Assembly: GCF_014191055.1 (NCBI RefSeq)
Contig: NZ_JACHWB010000002.1
Span: 496,001-560,000 of the forward strand
DNA from: Microvirga lupini
GTDB taxonomy: Bacteria > Pseudomonadota > Alphaproteobacteria > Rhizobiales > Beijerinckiaceae
Reading direction: 5' to 3'
Length of the DNA stretch: 64,000 nt
Shown here: in pieces, positions 25,870 through 35,699 of the stretch
Numbering within the stretch: the first letter of the stretch is position 1
Layout of the letters: each line of letters opens with the position of its first letter
The notes under the pieces: model-generated
Databases searched by the model: none
Seen by the model: only the letters and a program-made list of their open reading frames with translations
Told to the model about the DNA's origin: nothing
Translations under genes and position numbers: made by a program

Positions 25870-26736
25870 ATGCGCTGGGAAGACTTTCGAACCTCGTCCA
25901 ATGTGGAAGACCGTCGCGGCATGGGGATGGTGGGCGGCGGAGGGCTCGGCATTGGAGCGATGGTGATCCTCGGCCTTGTCGGCTGGGCGCTCGGGATCGA
26001 TCCCCGCATCCTGATCGGCGGGGCCGAGATGATCGCAGGCGGCGGCTCCGGCTACCAGCAGCAACAGCAGGGCCGACAGGGCACGCCCCAGGACGAGATG
26101 GGCCGTTTCGCTTCCGCCATTCTCGGCAACACGGAAGACGTGTGGAAGACGGTGCTGCCCCAGCAGGCGAACCGGCAATACCAGGAACCGAAGCTGGTGC
26201 TGTTCTCCGGCGCCACTCGGTCCGGCTGCGGCGGCGCGCAATCGGCCATGGGGCCATTCTACTGCCCGCTCGACCAGACCGTTTACATCGACCTCTCCTT
26301 CTTCCAGGAAATGCAGCAACGCTTCCGCGCCGGCGGCGATTTCGCTTATGCCTATGTGCTCGCCCATGAGGTTGGCCACCACGTGGAGAACGTGCTCGGC
26401 ATCCTGCCGCGCGTACAGGAGCGCCAGCAGCAGGTCAGCCGGACCGAAGGCAACCAGCTCTCCGTGCGCGTCGAGCTGATGGCGGATTGCCTCGCGGGCG
26501 TGTGGGCGCACCATTCCAACCAGCGCTGGCAGTCGCTCGAGCAGGGCGACATCGAGGAGGCCATCCGGGCCGCAGAGGCCATCGGCGACGACCGGCTGCA
26601 GAAGCAATCGCAGGGCCGCGTCGTGCCCGACAGCTTCACCCACGGCTCCTCCGAGCAACGCATGCGCTGGCTCACCACGGGATTGAAGACCGGACAGGTC
26701 CAGGCCTGCGATACGTTCCGGGCGAGCAGGCTTTAA
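25870..26736 (+). CDS. YpfJ-type neutral zinc metallopeptidase
   Basis: A 288-residue membrane-anchored protein of the 'neutral zinc metallopeptidase' family. A hydrophobic helix follows the short cytoplasmic N-terminus (about residues 22-45). A glutamine-rich linker (YQQQQQGRQ) follows, then the catalytic domain with HEVGHH (H166, E167, H170) and the downstream segment RVELMADCLAGVWAHH. GCGGAQSAMGPFYCPLDQTVYID precedes the zinc site. GGAAGGTGGATC gives a strong ribosome-binding site before the ATG. The substrate is unknown. Confidence 0.9.
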   Translation: MRWEDFRTSSNVEDRRGMGMVGGGGLGIGAMVILGLVGWALGIDPRILIGGAEMIAGGGSGYQQQQQGRQGTPQDEMGRFASAILGNTEDVWKTVLPQQANRQYQEPKLVLFSGATRSGCGGAQSAMGPFYCPLDQTVYIDLSFFQEMQQRFRAGGDFAYAYVLAHEVGHHVENVLGILPRVQERQQQVSRTEGNQLSVRVELMADCLAGVWAHHSNQRWQSLEQGDIEEAIRAAEAIGDDRLQKQSQGRVVPDSFTHGSSEQRMRWLTTGLKTGQVQACDTFRASRL

Positions 26737-26859
26737 CTCTGCCATCGTCATGGCCGGGGTCATCCCTGCCGGACACGTTTTAAGCAAGCAAGACGTGGAT
26801 CCCTGGAACCAGCCCGGGGATAACGGTGCGGGTGCTCATACCGGCGGCATCATGTGCGG

Positions 26860-27537
26860 ATGACAAAGCCGCCCCCTTCCCGCTTTGATCCCCCCATGAC
26901 CGCACCGATTCGCCCCTCCAAAACCTCCAGCCTCGGCCTCGCCCGCGAACTCACTGCCCGAGCCGAGGGCTTCACTTGCATCGCCGGGCTTGACGAGGTC
27001 GGGCGCGGGCCGTTGGCCGGGCCGGTGGTGTCGGCGGCCGTGGTGCTCGATCTCGGCAACGTGCCTCAGGGGTTGGCCGATTCGAAGGCGCTCACGGCGG
27101 CCAAGCGTGAGGCGCTGTTTACTGAAATCCTGGCGACCTCGCGGGTGGGCATAGCGTCCGTGTCCCATCAGGAGATCGACGCCATCAACATCCGGCAGGC
27201 CTCGCTGCTTGCCATGTGCCGGGCGCTCGCGGCGCTCCCCTGCACGCCGGATATGGCCTTCGTCGATGGCAACGATCCGCCAGCTCTGCCCTGTGCCACG
27301 GAAGCGGTCATCAAGGGTGATTCGAGCATCGCGTCGATTGCCGCGGCCTCGATTGTCGCGAAAGTGATCCGAGACCGCATGATGGCGCGGCTTGGGAACG
27401 CTTATCCCGCCTATGGTTTTGCCAGCAACGCAGGCTACTCGACGAAGGCGCATCTCACGGCGGTCGCGAGCGAGGGTCCCTGCCCGTTCCACCGCATGAG
27501 TTTTTCTCCCTTACGCCAAGGGTTACTGGACCTGTAA
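26860..27537 (+). CDS. rnhB: Ribonuclease HII
   Basis: A 225-residue enzyme that nicks the RNA strand of RNA-DNA hybrids and removes single ribonucleotides from DNA. The acidic site is complete: AGLDEVGRGPLAGP (D45, E46), AFVDGN (D136) and IKGDSSIASIAAASIVAKV (D near 155). I use the ATG at 26860; a GTG two codons earlier is in frame. The last codon (TAA at 27535) is also the first of three evenly spaced TAAC motifs that run into the ccrM upstream region. Confidence 0.95.
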   Translation: MTKPPPSRFDPPMTAPIRPSKTSSLGLARELTARAEGFTCIAGLDEVGRGPLAGPVVSAAVVLDLGNVPQGLADSKALTAAKREALFTEILATSRVGIASVSHQEIDAINIRQASLLAMCRALAALPCTPDMAFVDGNDPPALPCATEAVIKGDSSIASIAAASIVAKVIRDRMMARLGNAYPAYGFASNAGYSTKAHLTAVASEGPCPFHRMSFSPLRQGLLDL

Positions 27538-27616
27538 CCTCCCTTAACGCTGATTAACGAAAAATCGCAATATTTTCAAAGCGTAGGCAGAATTTGCCGA
27601 TCCAAAATATTTGGAT
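27535..27616 (+). promoter_or_regulatory. ccrM upstream region: phased TTAAC motifs and a 17-bp dyad
   Basis: TAAC occurs at 27535, 27545 and 27555, exactly one helical turn apart, the last two as TTAAC. This resembles CtrA-binding half sites (TTAA-N7-TTAA), though the spacing is one base short. Downstream, ATCCAAA (27600-27606) and TTTGGAT (27610-27616) form a perfect dyad. ccrM is cell-cycle controlled by CtrA in Caulobacter, so control here is plausible but unproven. Confidence 0.4.
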
Positions 27617-27688
27617 TTCCGCGCGTTTGGAAACCTCCTCTTTACCCTATCCGATCATGATCCTGAGTGTCAGTTGCGTAACCGGTGA

Positions 27689-28891
<1,203 letters not shown>

Positions 28892-28918
28892 GGTTCCCTG
28901 CGACATCGCAAAGCTGTG

Positions 28919-28948
28919 AAAGGGCTGGCCACGTGCTGGCCCTTTTTG
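28919..28948 (+). terminator. Terminator after ccrM
   Basis: AAAGGGC (28919-28925) and GCCCTTT (28939-28945) pair, followed by further T residues (run of five Ts from 28943), 28 bases after the ccrM stop. Confidence 0.8.
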
Positions 28949-29033
28949 TTTCCTGCACTAATGTTTTCGTCACAGAGGCGTCATCCAAGGCCGCTAGCGC
29001 GGGACAGCCTTACCGAAAGAGAGGGACTGCCCC

Positions 29034-30014
29034 GTGTCCATGAAGCGCCTTCTGCCCTTGCTCGCCATTCTGGTGCCTGCCTTCGCGCAGGCGCAAAATC
29101 TCTCCGGCAACCTCGTGCTCTATACGAGCCAACCCAACACCGATGCGCAGCAGACCATCGATGCCTTCAAGGCGAAGCATCCGGGCGTCAACGTCACCTT
29201 CGTTCGCGACGGCACCCCGAAGATCCTTGCCAAGCTCAGCGCCGAGTTCGAGGCCGGCCAGCCCCAGGCCGACGTGCTGCTGATTGCCGACAGCGTCACC
29301 ATGGAGGGCCTCAAGAAGGAAGACCGTCTCCTGGTGCACGAGAAGGCAGATACCTCCGCCTATCCGACGGGCACGCACGACCCCCAGAAATTCTGGTTCG
29401 CCACCAAGCTGATCACCACGGGCATCGCCTACAACACGAAGGCATCCTTCAAGCCAGCCTCGTGGGCCGATCTCACGAGGCCTGAGGTCAAGGGCCAACT
29501 CGTCATGCCGAGCCCCCTCACCTCCGGCGCCGCCCTCATCCACGCCGCGACGCTCACGGGCAATATCGAAGGCGGTTGGGACTATTACGAGGCCCTGAAG
29601 GACAACGAGGCGGCGGCAGGCGGCGGCAATGGCGACGTGCTCAAGCAGGTGGCGGGCGGCCAGAAGCTCTACGGCGTCATTGTCGATTACATGCCGATCC
29701 GCGAGAAGGCCAAGGGCGCTCCGATCGAGTTCGTGTTCCCGAAGGAAGGCGTCTCCGCCGTGTCGGAGCCCGTCGCCATTCTCAAGTCTACGAAGAACCC
29801 GGAGGCTGCTCGTGCCTTCGTGGACTTCCTGCTCTCGAAGGAAGGTCAGGAACTGGCGCTGAAGCAGGGCTACATCGCGGCTCACCCGGCCGTCGCGCTG
29901 CCCGCCGGCTATCCGCCGCGCGAGCAGATCAAGGTCATGGGCTTCGACGCCGCCAGGGCGCTCGCCGACGAGACCAAGAACAAGGCGGCCTTCGCCGACA
30001 TCTTTGGCCAGTGA
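29034..30014 (+). CDS. ABC-transporter periplasmic binding protein (iron/phosphonate-type)
   Basis: A 326-residue extracellular solute-binding protein with a signal peptide (LLPLLAILVPAFAQAQ, about residues 5-21). Segments such as NLVLYTSQPN, GTPKILAKL, TSGAALIHAATL and KGAPIEFVFPKEGVSAV fit the cluster holding ferric-iron (FbpA/AfuA) and 2-aminoethylphosphonate binding proteins. I cannot choose between those ligands. I start at the GTG at 29034 because AGGG lies eight bases before it; an ATG two codons later is too far from that site. Its stop overlaps the permease start (GTGA). Confidence 0.88.
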   Translation: MSMKRLLPLLAILVPAFAQAQNLSGNLVLYTSQPNTDAQQTIDAFKAKHPGVNVTFVRDGTPKILAKLSAEFEAGQPQADVLLIADSVTMEGLKKEDRLLVHEKADTSAYPTGTHDPQKFWFATKLITTGIAYNTKASFKPASWADLTRPEVKGQLVMPSPLTSGAALIHAATLTGNIEGGWDYYEALKDNEAAAGGGNGDVLKQVAGGQKLYGVIVDYMPIREKAKGAPIEFVFPKEGVSAVSEPVAILKSTKNPEAARAFVDFLLSKEGQELALKQGYIAAHPAVALPAGYPPREQIKVMGFDAARALADETKNKAAFADIFGQ

Positions 30015-31822
30015 GACATCGCGCACACGCCAAATCGTTCCTGGAGCGGGGAGGCCTCGGTCTTCTCGCTCCCATTGCTTTGGCGGTCGTGATCTTCGAC
30101 GTGCTGCCCGCAGGCCGCCTGCTGCTGACGGCACTTGCGCCCGGCGGAGTCTTCGATCCCGACAAGGCGCTCTCGGCGCTCGCCAGCAGATCGGCGATCC
30201 GCGCTACCTGGGCCACGCTGGAGACAGCCTTCTTCTCCACCCTGCTGGCGCTGCCCCTCGGCACGCTCATGGCCCTGGTGCTCGGCATCACCGACATCCG
30301 CAGGCGTCAGGTCGCGTCGTTCCTGTTCGTCCTGTCGCTGATGATCTCGCCCCAGGTGATCGCGCTCGCCTTCCTGCACCTTGCAGGCCCGGCCTCACCG
30401 ATCCTCAACACCCTGGGAATTGCACCCGAGGCCGGCAGCGCCAACCCGATGCTCGGGCGCCTCGGCATCATTCTCGTGCTGGGGCTGCACCATGCGCCCC
30501 TCGTCTACGTGATCATGAGCGCGGGCCTGAAGCGCATTCCGCTCGCGGTGGTCGAGGCGGCGCGCATGGACGGCTCGCCGCCGCTCAGGGTCGTGACCGA
30601 TCATCTCCTGCCGCTGCTGCGGCCGCATCTCCTGAGCGCGGGCCTGCTCGCCTTCGTGGCGGGCATCGGCAACTTCGGCATTCCCGCACTTCTCGGCGCA
30701 CCGGTGAACTATCTCACCCTGCCGGTGCTCATCTATCGCCGTCTGTCGAGTTTCGGCACCGGCATCCTCGGCGACGTGGCGGCGCTCGGCCTTCTCGTGG
30801 CGGTCATCGCCATCGTGTGCGTTGCGGCAAGCCAGTTCCTGAGCCGCCGGGGCGATGTACTCCTGGAAGAGGATGCTCCGCTTCAGCCGTTCTGGAGCCT
30901 GGGACGCGCCGGCGCAGTCGCAGAGATCTTCGTCATCGCGGTGATCGCCGTCACGCTGGTGCTGCCGATGCTGTCGCTCTTCGCTGCGGCCCTGGTACCG
31001 TCCTACGGCATGCCGCTGACGCTCTCGACCATCACTCTCGGCAACTTCGTCGAGGTGCTGGCGCGGCAGGAGGTCACCATCCGGGCCTTCCTGAATTCGC
31101 TGCTTTACGCAGGCGGCGCGGCCTGCCTGCTCGCATGTTTTGCTGTCCCGATGGCCTATGGTCTGGTCAGACTGATGGGACCGATGAGGATCCTCGCTAC
31201 GGCCCTTCTCGAGATCTCCTATGTGCTCCCCGGCATCGTGCTGGCCATCGCGTGCATCCTTCTGTTCCTGAAGCCGCTGCCGCTCTTCGGCGCCTCTCTC
31301 TATGCCACGCCATGGATCATCGTGTTCGCCTACCTTGCCCGTTTTCTGCCAGTGGTGCTCAAGCCTGTGCTCGCCGGCATGACTCAGGTCGACATGGCGC
31401 AGGAGGAGGCCGCAGCGCTCGATGGCGCAACGATCATGCGCCGCCTCACCGATATTATCCTGCCATCGCTTCTTCCAGCAGCGGTCGCGGGCGGGCTGAT
31501 GGCTTTCCTGCTCGCCTTCAGCGAACTCACTGTCTCGGCCCTGCTCTGGTCGGCCGGTACGGAGACCATCGGGGTGGTGCTCTACAACCTCGAAGAGGCG
31601 GGCCTCGCAAGCCAGGCCTCGGCGGTTGCCATTGTCATCGTGGCCGTCGTTACCCTCGCCATGCTCGCGTTGAATGCACTGGGCCGGTACCTGCCGAACG
31701 GCACCCTGCCCTGGCATATCGAGGCGGAAGGCACGGCATTCTCCGCCCGCAAGCCGGACCGAATACCCGCCCGCACAGGACCGATCGGCCAGCTCAAGCC
31801 TCGCCCGGCCCTGAGCGCTTGA
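30011..31822 (+). CDS. ABC-transporter permease, fused two-domain type
   Basis: A 603-residue membrane protein with two binding-protein-dependent transport domains in tandem and about twelve helices. Each half has its EAA loop: EAARMDGSPPLRVVTDHLL at about 185-205 and EEAAALDGATIMRRLTDIIL at about 462-482. This is the FbpB-like layout of iron and phosphonate importers. The GTG at 30011 overlaps the binding-protein stop, so the two are translated together. The frame continues open upstream inside the binding-protein gene, but that part is out-of-frame shadow. No ATPase gene follows; the next gene is on the other strand. Confidence 0.88.
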   Translation: MRHRAHAKSFLERGGLGLLAPIALAVVIFDVLPAGRLLLTALAPGGVFDPDKALSALASRSAIRATWATLETAFFSTLLALPLGTLMALVLGITDIRRRQVASFLFVLSLMISPQVIALAFLHLAGPASPILNTLGIAPEAGSANPMLGRLGIILVLGLHHAPLVYVIMSAGLKRIPLAVVEAARMDGSPPLRVVTDHLLPLLRPHLLSAGLLAFVAGIGNFGIPALLGAPVNYLTLPVLIYRRLSSFGTGILGDVAALGLLVAVIAIVCVAASQFLSRRGDVLLEEDAPLQPFWSLGRAGAVAEIFVIAVIAVTLVLPMLSLFAAALVPSYGMPLTLSTITLGNFVEVLARQEVTIRAFLNSLLYAGGAACLLACFAVPMAYGLVRLMGPMRILATALLEISYVLPGIVLAIACILLFLKPLPLFGASLYATPWIIVFAYLARFLPVVLKPVLAGMTQVDMAQEEAAALDGATIMRRLTDIILPSLLPAAVAGGLMAFLLAFSELTVSALLWSAGTETIGVVLYNLEEAGLASQASAVAIVIVAVVTLAMLALNALGRYLPNGTLPWHIEAEGTAFSARKPDRIPARTGPIGQLKPRPALSA

Positions 31823-31830
31823 ACTGCCGG

Positions 31831-31860
31831 CGTCATGGCCGGAACGAATCGGCCATGACG
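31831..31860. terminator. Convergent GGCC palindrome after the permease
   Basis: CGTCATGGCCG (31831-31841) and CGGCCATGACG (31850-31860) are an 11-bp perfect inverted repeat with an eight-base loop, between convergent genes. It is related in sequence to the palindrome at 20252-20274. Confidence 0.7.
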
Positions 31861-31873
31861 CATCTTCAGAGCA

Positions 31874-32740
31874 TCACCGCGTCGAAAGCCATTGCAGCAG
31901 TTCCGCATCGAAGAGAGCACTCTCTTCGAATTGCGGCGTGTGTCCGCTCTTCTCGAACACGCGCACAGTCAGGTCCTTGAAGCGCTCGCGATACGGCGCC
32001 CAAGTGGCATAGGGCGCAACGAGGTAATCGTACCGGCCAAGTGCGAGGAAGACCGGCCGGTCAAGATGCTCCAGCCCCTGCGCGACATCGATGTCGCGGA
32101 AGACCTCGCCCCAGAGGTGGTCGAAGACAGGCATGTTCACATGCACGCCGTCCCACAGGGGCGCGGCGTCGAAGCTGTGATCGTACCAGCTCCGCGCGCC
32201 CATCCTCACGCAGAAGGCGATGAAGCGCTTGTCGGGCGCAGCCTCGATCTCTGCCGGCAGCATCGCCAAATCTCTTGCGAGCTGCGATTTCCGCTCGGGG
32301 CAGACGGATTCCTGCCAGTACTGCTCCGTCGCCATCTGGTGCGCGGCGCTATGGCTCGGGCCGGTGGCGATCATCACCACATGGGACACATGCTGCGGAT
32401 AGCGCTTGGCATATTCGAGCGCCATGTATCCATGGCCGGAATGGCCGATGATGATCACCTTCTCCAAGCCGAGATGCCGCCGCACGAGATCGACGTCGTT
32501 GAGCACGACATTGAGCGTGTAGTCCGTGGGCGCCATCTCGCCTGTCGGTCGCGCAAATCCGCGATGATCGACGAAGATGAGCTTCAGGGATTGGTTTAAA
32601 TCCTGCGAGAAAACCCGCGGGTAATAGACCGCGCTGCCGATGACGAGGGCGGGCGTTCCTTCACCTTCGATGGAATAGGCCAGCTCGAACGGGCCCGAGT
32701 GGATGGTTCCGCGCACGATGGCGCGATTGCTGTCAGACAT
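31874..32740 (-). CDS. Alpha/beta-fold hydrolase
   Basis: A 288-residue alpha/beta hydrolase. The nucleophile elbow is GHSGHG (S101), an oxyanion segment precedes it (FVDHRGFARP), the acid is probably the D in LGRYDYLVAP, and the histidine is in KSGHTPQFEES. It has no signal peptide, so it is cytosolic. The substrate cannot be read from sequence. The ATG at 32740 has GAAGGAACC upstream; the frame begins six codons earlier. A perfect 20-bp dyad lies 32 bases upstream and a LysR regulator is divergent. Confidence 0.85.
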   Translation of the reverse strand: MSDSNRAIVRGTIHSGPFELAYSIEGEGTPALVIGSAVYYPRVFSQDLNQSLKLIFVDHRGFARPTGEMAPTDYTLNVVLNDVDLVRRHLGLEKVIIIGHSGHGYMALEYAKRYPQHVSHVVMIATGPSHSAAHQMATEQYWQESVCPERKSQLARDLAMLPAEIEAAPDKRFIAFCVRMGARSWYDHSFDAAPLWDGVHVNMPVFDHLWGEVFRDIDVAQGLEHLDRPVFLALGRYDYLVAPYATWAPYRERFKDLTVRVFEKSGHTPQFEESALFDAELLQWLSTR

Positions 32741-33056
32741 GATGGTTCCTTCATCCATGCGTCATGATCCGGCCGAAACGGATGTTTCGGCACAAACAAG
32801 TCGTGGCTCCTCGGCCACAATGTTGTTGTCGGATCGCGTCGCTAACGGATCAGGCGCACGGTGAATGTCCTTCGCTGTCGGGGTGGCCCTTCTCGCCTAA
32901 ACGGAAAGGTTTGTGAAGGCCCTCCCACAAAAATGAAGAGGTGCACAACGCTCCTGTCGGGCTGCGAGGCTGCGTTTCTCAAGCGATGGTGCGGCTTGTC
33001 CCCAGGCTTGAAGATCCCGCTATGCCGAACCCGGTTCAACGTTTTAGCATTCTCAC
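32741..33056. other. Intergenic region between hydrolase and LysR gene
   Basis: This 316-base gap separates divergent genes. Its main visible signal is the perfect 20-bp dyad at 32772-32791, described separately. The rest shows no open frame with codon character that I would support and no strong hairpin. Confidence 0.5.
32772..32791. promoter_or_regulatory. Perfect 20-bp dyad upstream of the hydrolase gene
   Basis: GCCGAAAC (32772-32779), GGAT, GTTTCGGC (32784-32791). It lies 32 bases before the hydrolase start and about 265 bases before the divergent LysR start. Position and symmetry suggest an operator. Confidence 0.45.
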
Positions 33057-33953
33057 ATGGCTTCTTCGTCTCTCGACCCCTTCCGCCTCGCCCTCACCGA
33101 ACCGTCCTGGGACGATCTGCGGATCTTTCTTGCCGTGGTGGCTCATGGATCGATGAACAGCGCCGCCAAGGCGTTGGGCCAGAGCCAGCCCACCATCGCG
33201 CGGCGCATCAAGGTGCTGGAGGAAACCTTCGGGCTCACCCTGTTTCAGCGCGGCCCCAACAATCTCGAACTGACGGAGGCTGGGCACGCCGTTCTCGAAG
33301 CCGCCGCTCCCATGGGCGAGGCCGCCGCCATCGTGTCTCGCACGGCCGCGGCCTACCGGCCCGACCCCGACGCCCCGGTGCGGATCACGGCCACAGCCTC
33401 GGTCACCCTGTTCATGTCGCTGCATTCGGCGGAGCTGCACGAAGCTGCAGCGCCCGTTGAGATCGCCTATATCCCGACGAGGCAACGGCTCGATCTAGCG
33501 TCCGGCGAAGCAGATATCGGCCTGCGGATGCGCACTCTGCCGGAGGGCACGGACGATCTTGTCGCCCGCAAGATCGGGCAGATCGCCTTTGCGATCTATG
33601 CCCGTGACCATAATCCCCAAGCCGTCATCGCCCCACCGGAGGACCCGACCCTGTCGCGGCAGGCCGCCTACGTGGCGGAGTTCGCGCAAGGCCGCACCAT
33701 CGCGGCCCGCATCGGCGACATGCCGATCCGCTACCAGGCCGCCAAGGCAGGGCTCGGCGCCGCCTTCCTCCCCTGCTGGCTCGGCGATTCGGACCCGGAC
33801 CTCGTGCAGGTCATGAAGCCCGAGGGCGACCTGATCGAAGATGTCTTCCTCGTCATGCACCGCCGCAGCCGCAACCGTCCGAACGTCACGCGGGTGGCGA
33901 ATGCGCTCGCGGCATTGTTCAAGCGCAATCAGAAGGCGCTGGTTGGAGGCTGA
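33057..33953 (+). CDS. LysR-family transcriptional regulator
   Basis: A 298-residue regulator. The winged helix-turn-helix spans about residues 17-77 (DDLRIFLAVVAHGSMNSAAK, then GQSQPTIARRIKVLEETFG, LTLFQRG). The effector domain is shortened relative to typical members (about 190 residues) and includes GEADIGLRMRTLPEG and YQAAKAGLGAAFLPCWLGD, as in the subgroup annotated 'LysR substrate-binding'. It is divergent from the alpha/beta hydrolase, its likely target. Its TGA stop abuts the mutY stop on the other strand. Confidence 0.9.
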   Translation: MASSSLDPFRLALTEPSWDDLRIFLAVVAHGSMNSAAKALGQSQPTIARRIKVLEETFGLTLFQRGPNNLELTEAGHAVLEAAAPMGEAAAIVSRTAAAYRPDPDAPVRITATASVTLFMSLHSAELHEAAAPVEIAYIPTRQRLDLASGEADIGLRMRTLPEGTDDLVARKIGQIAFAIYARDHNPQAVIAPPEDPTLSRQAAYVAEFAQGRTIAARIGDMPIRYQAAKAGLGAAFLPCWLGDSDPDLVQVMKPEGDLIEDVFLVMHRRSRNRPNVTRVANALAALFKRNQKALVGG

Positions 33954-35060
33954 TCAGGCCTGCGGCTTCGCCGAAGACTTCTTTGCCCCCGGCAAATCCC
34001 CAAGCGCATGCGCCAGCACCTTTTTCATGGCGCCGGGCAACGCCTCCTCGTGCAATTGCAGCCGCGGCGTCCAGCGCATGTCGTGCGGAGCCGGCGTGCC
34101 CTTAGCGACCTTGGCGAAGAGCACCGTGAGTTCCAAAGGAAAATGGGTGAAGACGTGCCGCACCGTGCCCGGCAGGCGCTGCCAGCGCGCCTCGATGGGG
34201 GCGTCGAGCACGGCGCGGGAGGGTTCGTAATCCGGCACCCACTCGCTCGTCGGCGGCTCCACCATGCCGCCGAGCAATCCTTTGGGCGGGCGAGTGCGCA
34301 GCAGGATCGTGTCGTCGGCGCGCAGAACCACGAAGGCCGCCCCTTTGCGCAGTTGCCCGGCCTCCTTCTTCTGCTTTTTCGGAAAGGTCTCCTGCAGCCC
34401 CTCGGCCCGGGCCCGGCAGGGCACCATCCAGGGGCAGAGCGCGCAGGCCGGACGCTTGGGCGTGCAGATGGTGGCGCCGAGATCCATGACGGCCTGGGCG
34501 AAATCGCCGGGGCGGCCCTCCGGCACCAGCGCCTCTGTGAGGCTCCGGATTAGTGGCTTGGCCTTCGGCAGCGGCTCCTCGACCATGAACAGGCGGGACA
34601 TGACCCGCTCCACATTGCCGTCGACCGCCGCGGACTTCTCGTTGAAGGCGATGGCCGCCACGGCCGCTGCCGTATAGGCGCCGATGCCGGGAAGCTTCAG
34701 GAGTTCGGCTTCCGTAGCGGGAAAGCGCCCACCATGTTTCTCCACGACCGCCTTGGCGCAGGCATGGAGGTTGCGGGCGCGGGAATAATAGCCGAGCCCC
34801 GCCCAGGCATGCATGACTGTGTCGGATGGCGCTTCGGCCAAGGCTTCGACGGTCGGGAAGCGCTCCAGGAACTTGAGGTAATAGGGTTTGACCGCCGCAA
34901 CCGTCGTCTGCTGGAGCATGATCTCGGACAGCCAGACGCGGTAAGGCTCTGCGGTCACGCCCGGCATGGCGCGCCACGGCAAATCCCGCCGGTGACGGTC
35001 GTACCAGGCGAGAAGATCCTGCGGGTCGGGCTTGGTCGCGCTCGAGGCGGGCGTTAACAT
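33954..35060 (-). CDS. mutY: A/G-specific adenine glycosylase
   Basis: A 368-residue repair enzyme that excises adenine paired with 8-oxoguanine. Catalytic E46 lies in SEIMLQQTT, the helix-hairpin-helix is LPGIGAYTAAAVAAIAF, and catalytic D147 lies in AAVDGNVERV. The [4Fe-4S] ligands are C199, C206, C209 and C215 with the expected 6-2-5 spacing. The C-terminal NUDIX-like domain that recognises 8-oxoG starts at about 235. The last 20 residues are a basic tail. It is divergent from the DciA-like gene across only 57 bases. Confidence 0.96.
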   Translation of the reverse strand: MLTPASSATKPDPQDLLAWYDRHRRDLPWRAMPGVTAEPYRVWLSEIMLQQTTVAAVKPYYLKFLERFPTVEALAEAPSDTVMHAWAGLGYYSRARNLHACAKAVVEKHGGRFPATEAELLKLPGIGAYTAAAVAAIAFNEKSAAVDGNVERVMSRLFMVEEPLPKAKPLIRSLTEALVPEGRPGDFAQAVMDLGATICTPKRPACALCPWMVPCRARAEGLQETFPKKQKKEAGQLRKGAAFVVLRADDTILLRTRPPKGLLGGMVEPPTSEWVPDYEPSRAVLDAPIEARWQRLPGTVRHVFTHFPLELTVLFAKVAKGTPAPHDMRWTPRLQLHEEALPGAMKKVLAHALGDLPGAKKSSAKPQA

Positions 35061-35117
35061 GAGATTCGGAATAGCGTTCTACACGGAATATTCCAACGCG
35101 GCTTTTGGACATTCAAC

Positions 35118-35627
35118 ATGAGACGACCGCGGCCCCTTGCCCGCCCCCTCGCCGAGTTTCTCGATGTCTGCCTGTCCCCCAGTCTGGCGGCGCAGGGCTT
35201 TGCCACGTCGGACGTCATCATGGCTTGGCCCGAGATCGTCGGCGAGCGGCTCGCCGCCTTCACCCAGCCCCTCAAGATCGAATGGAAGCGAAAAGCCCCC
35301 CATGCCGATCCGGAAGCGCGGCCGGAGCCCGCGACCCTCGTGATCCGGGTGGAAAGCGCCTTCGCCCTCGAACTGCAGCACATGGCCCCCACCGTCATCG
35401 ACCGGGTGAACACCTATTACGGCTGGCGCTGCATCGGGAAGATCGTGCTGAAACAAGGACCCGTGCGGAGGGTTGAGAAGAAGCGACCGGCCGCTCCCGT
35501 TCTCACCCCGGCGGACCGGGAGAAGGTCGACCGGGCCGTCCAGCCCATCGAGGAGGAGGCCCTCAAGGCCGCCCTCGACCGGCTCGGTCAGGCGATCGTC
35601 AGCTCCGGTTCACGCACGAAAGCGTGA
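35118..35627 (+). CDS. DUF721/DciA-like protein
   Basis: A 169-residue protein with a DUF721 domain at about residues 8-115 (VIMAWPEIVGERLAAFTQP, IRVESAFALELQHMAPTVI) and a charged, probably disordered tail. DUF721 includes DciA, the loader of the replicative helicase DnaB in most bacteria without DnaC. A replication role is therefore likely but inferred. The neighbours mutY, dsbA-like and smc follow an order common in Hyphomicrobiales. No clear ribosome-binding site precedes the ATG. Confidence 0.8.
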   Translation: MRRPRPLARPLAEFLDVCLSPSLAAQGFATSDVIMAWPEIVGERLAAFTQPLKIEWKRKAPHADPEARPEPATLVIRVESAFALELQHMAPTVIDRVNTYYGWRCIGKIVLKQGPVRRVEKKRPAAPVLTPADREKVDRAVQPIEEEALKAALDRLGQAIVSSGSRTKA

Positions 35628-35699
35628 GATATCTGGCGCTTGCCTCGCAAGACAAGTCATTCTACCGCAGGACGAAATCTCTTCAGGAGCCTTCCCACG

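Noticed and set aside
29576..30010. Extension of the permease frame upstream to 29576
   Set aside because: It overlaps the binding-protein gene in another frame and encodes Arg/Gly-rich sequence; the GTG at 30011 with a GTGA overlap is the sensible start.
35061..35117. Possible LexA-type site in the mutY/DciA divergent gap
   Set aside because: GTTC occurs once, but a second half site at the correct spacing is missing. Only GGAATATTCC, a 10-bp palindrome, is present.
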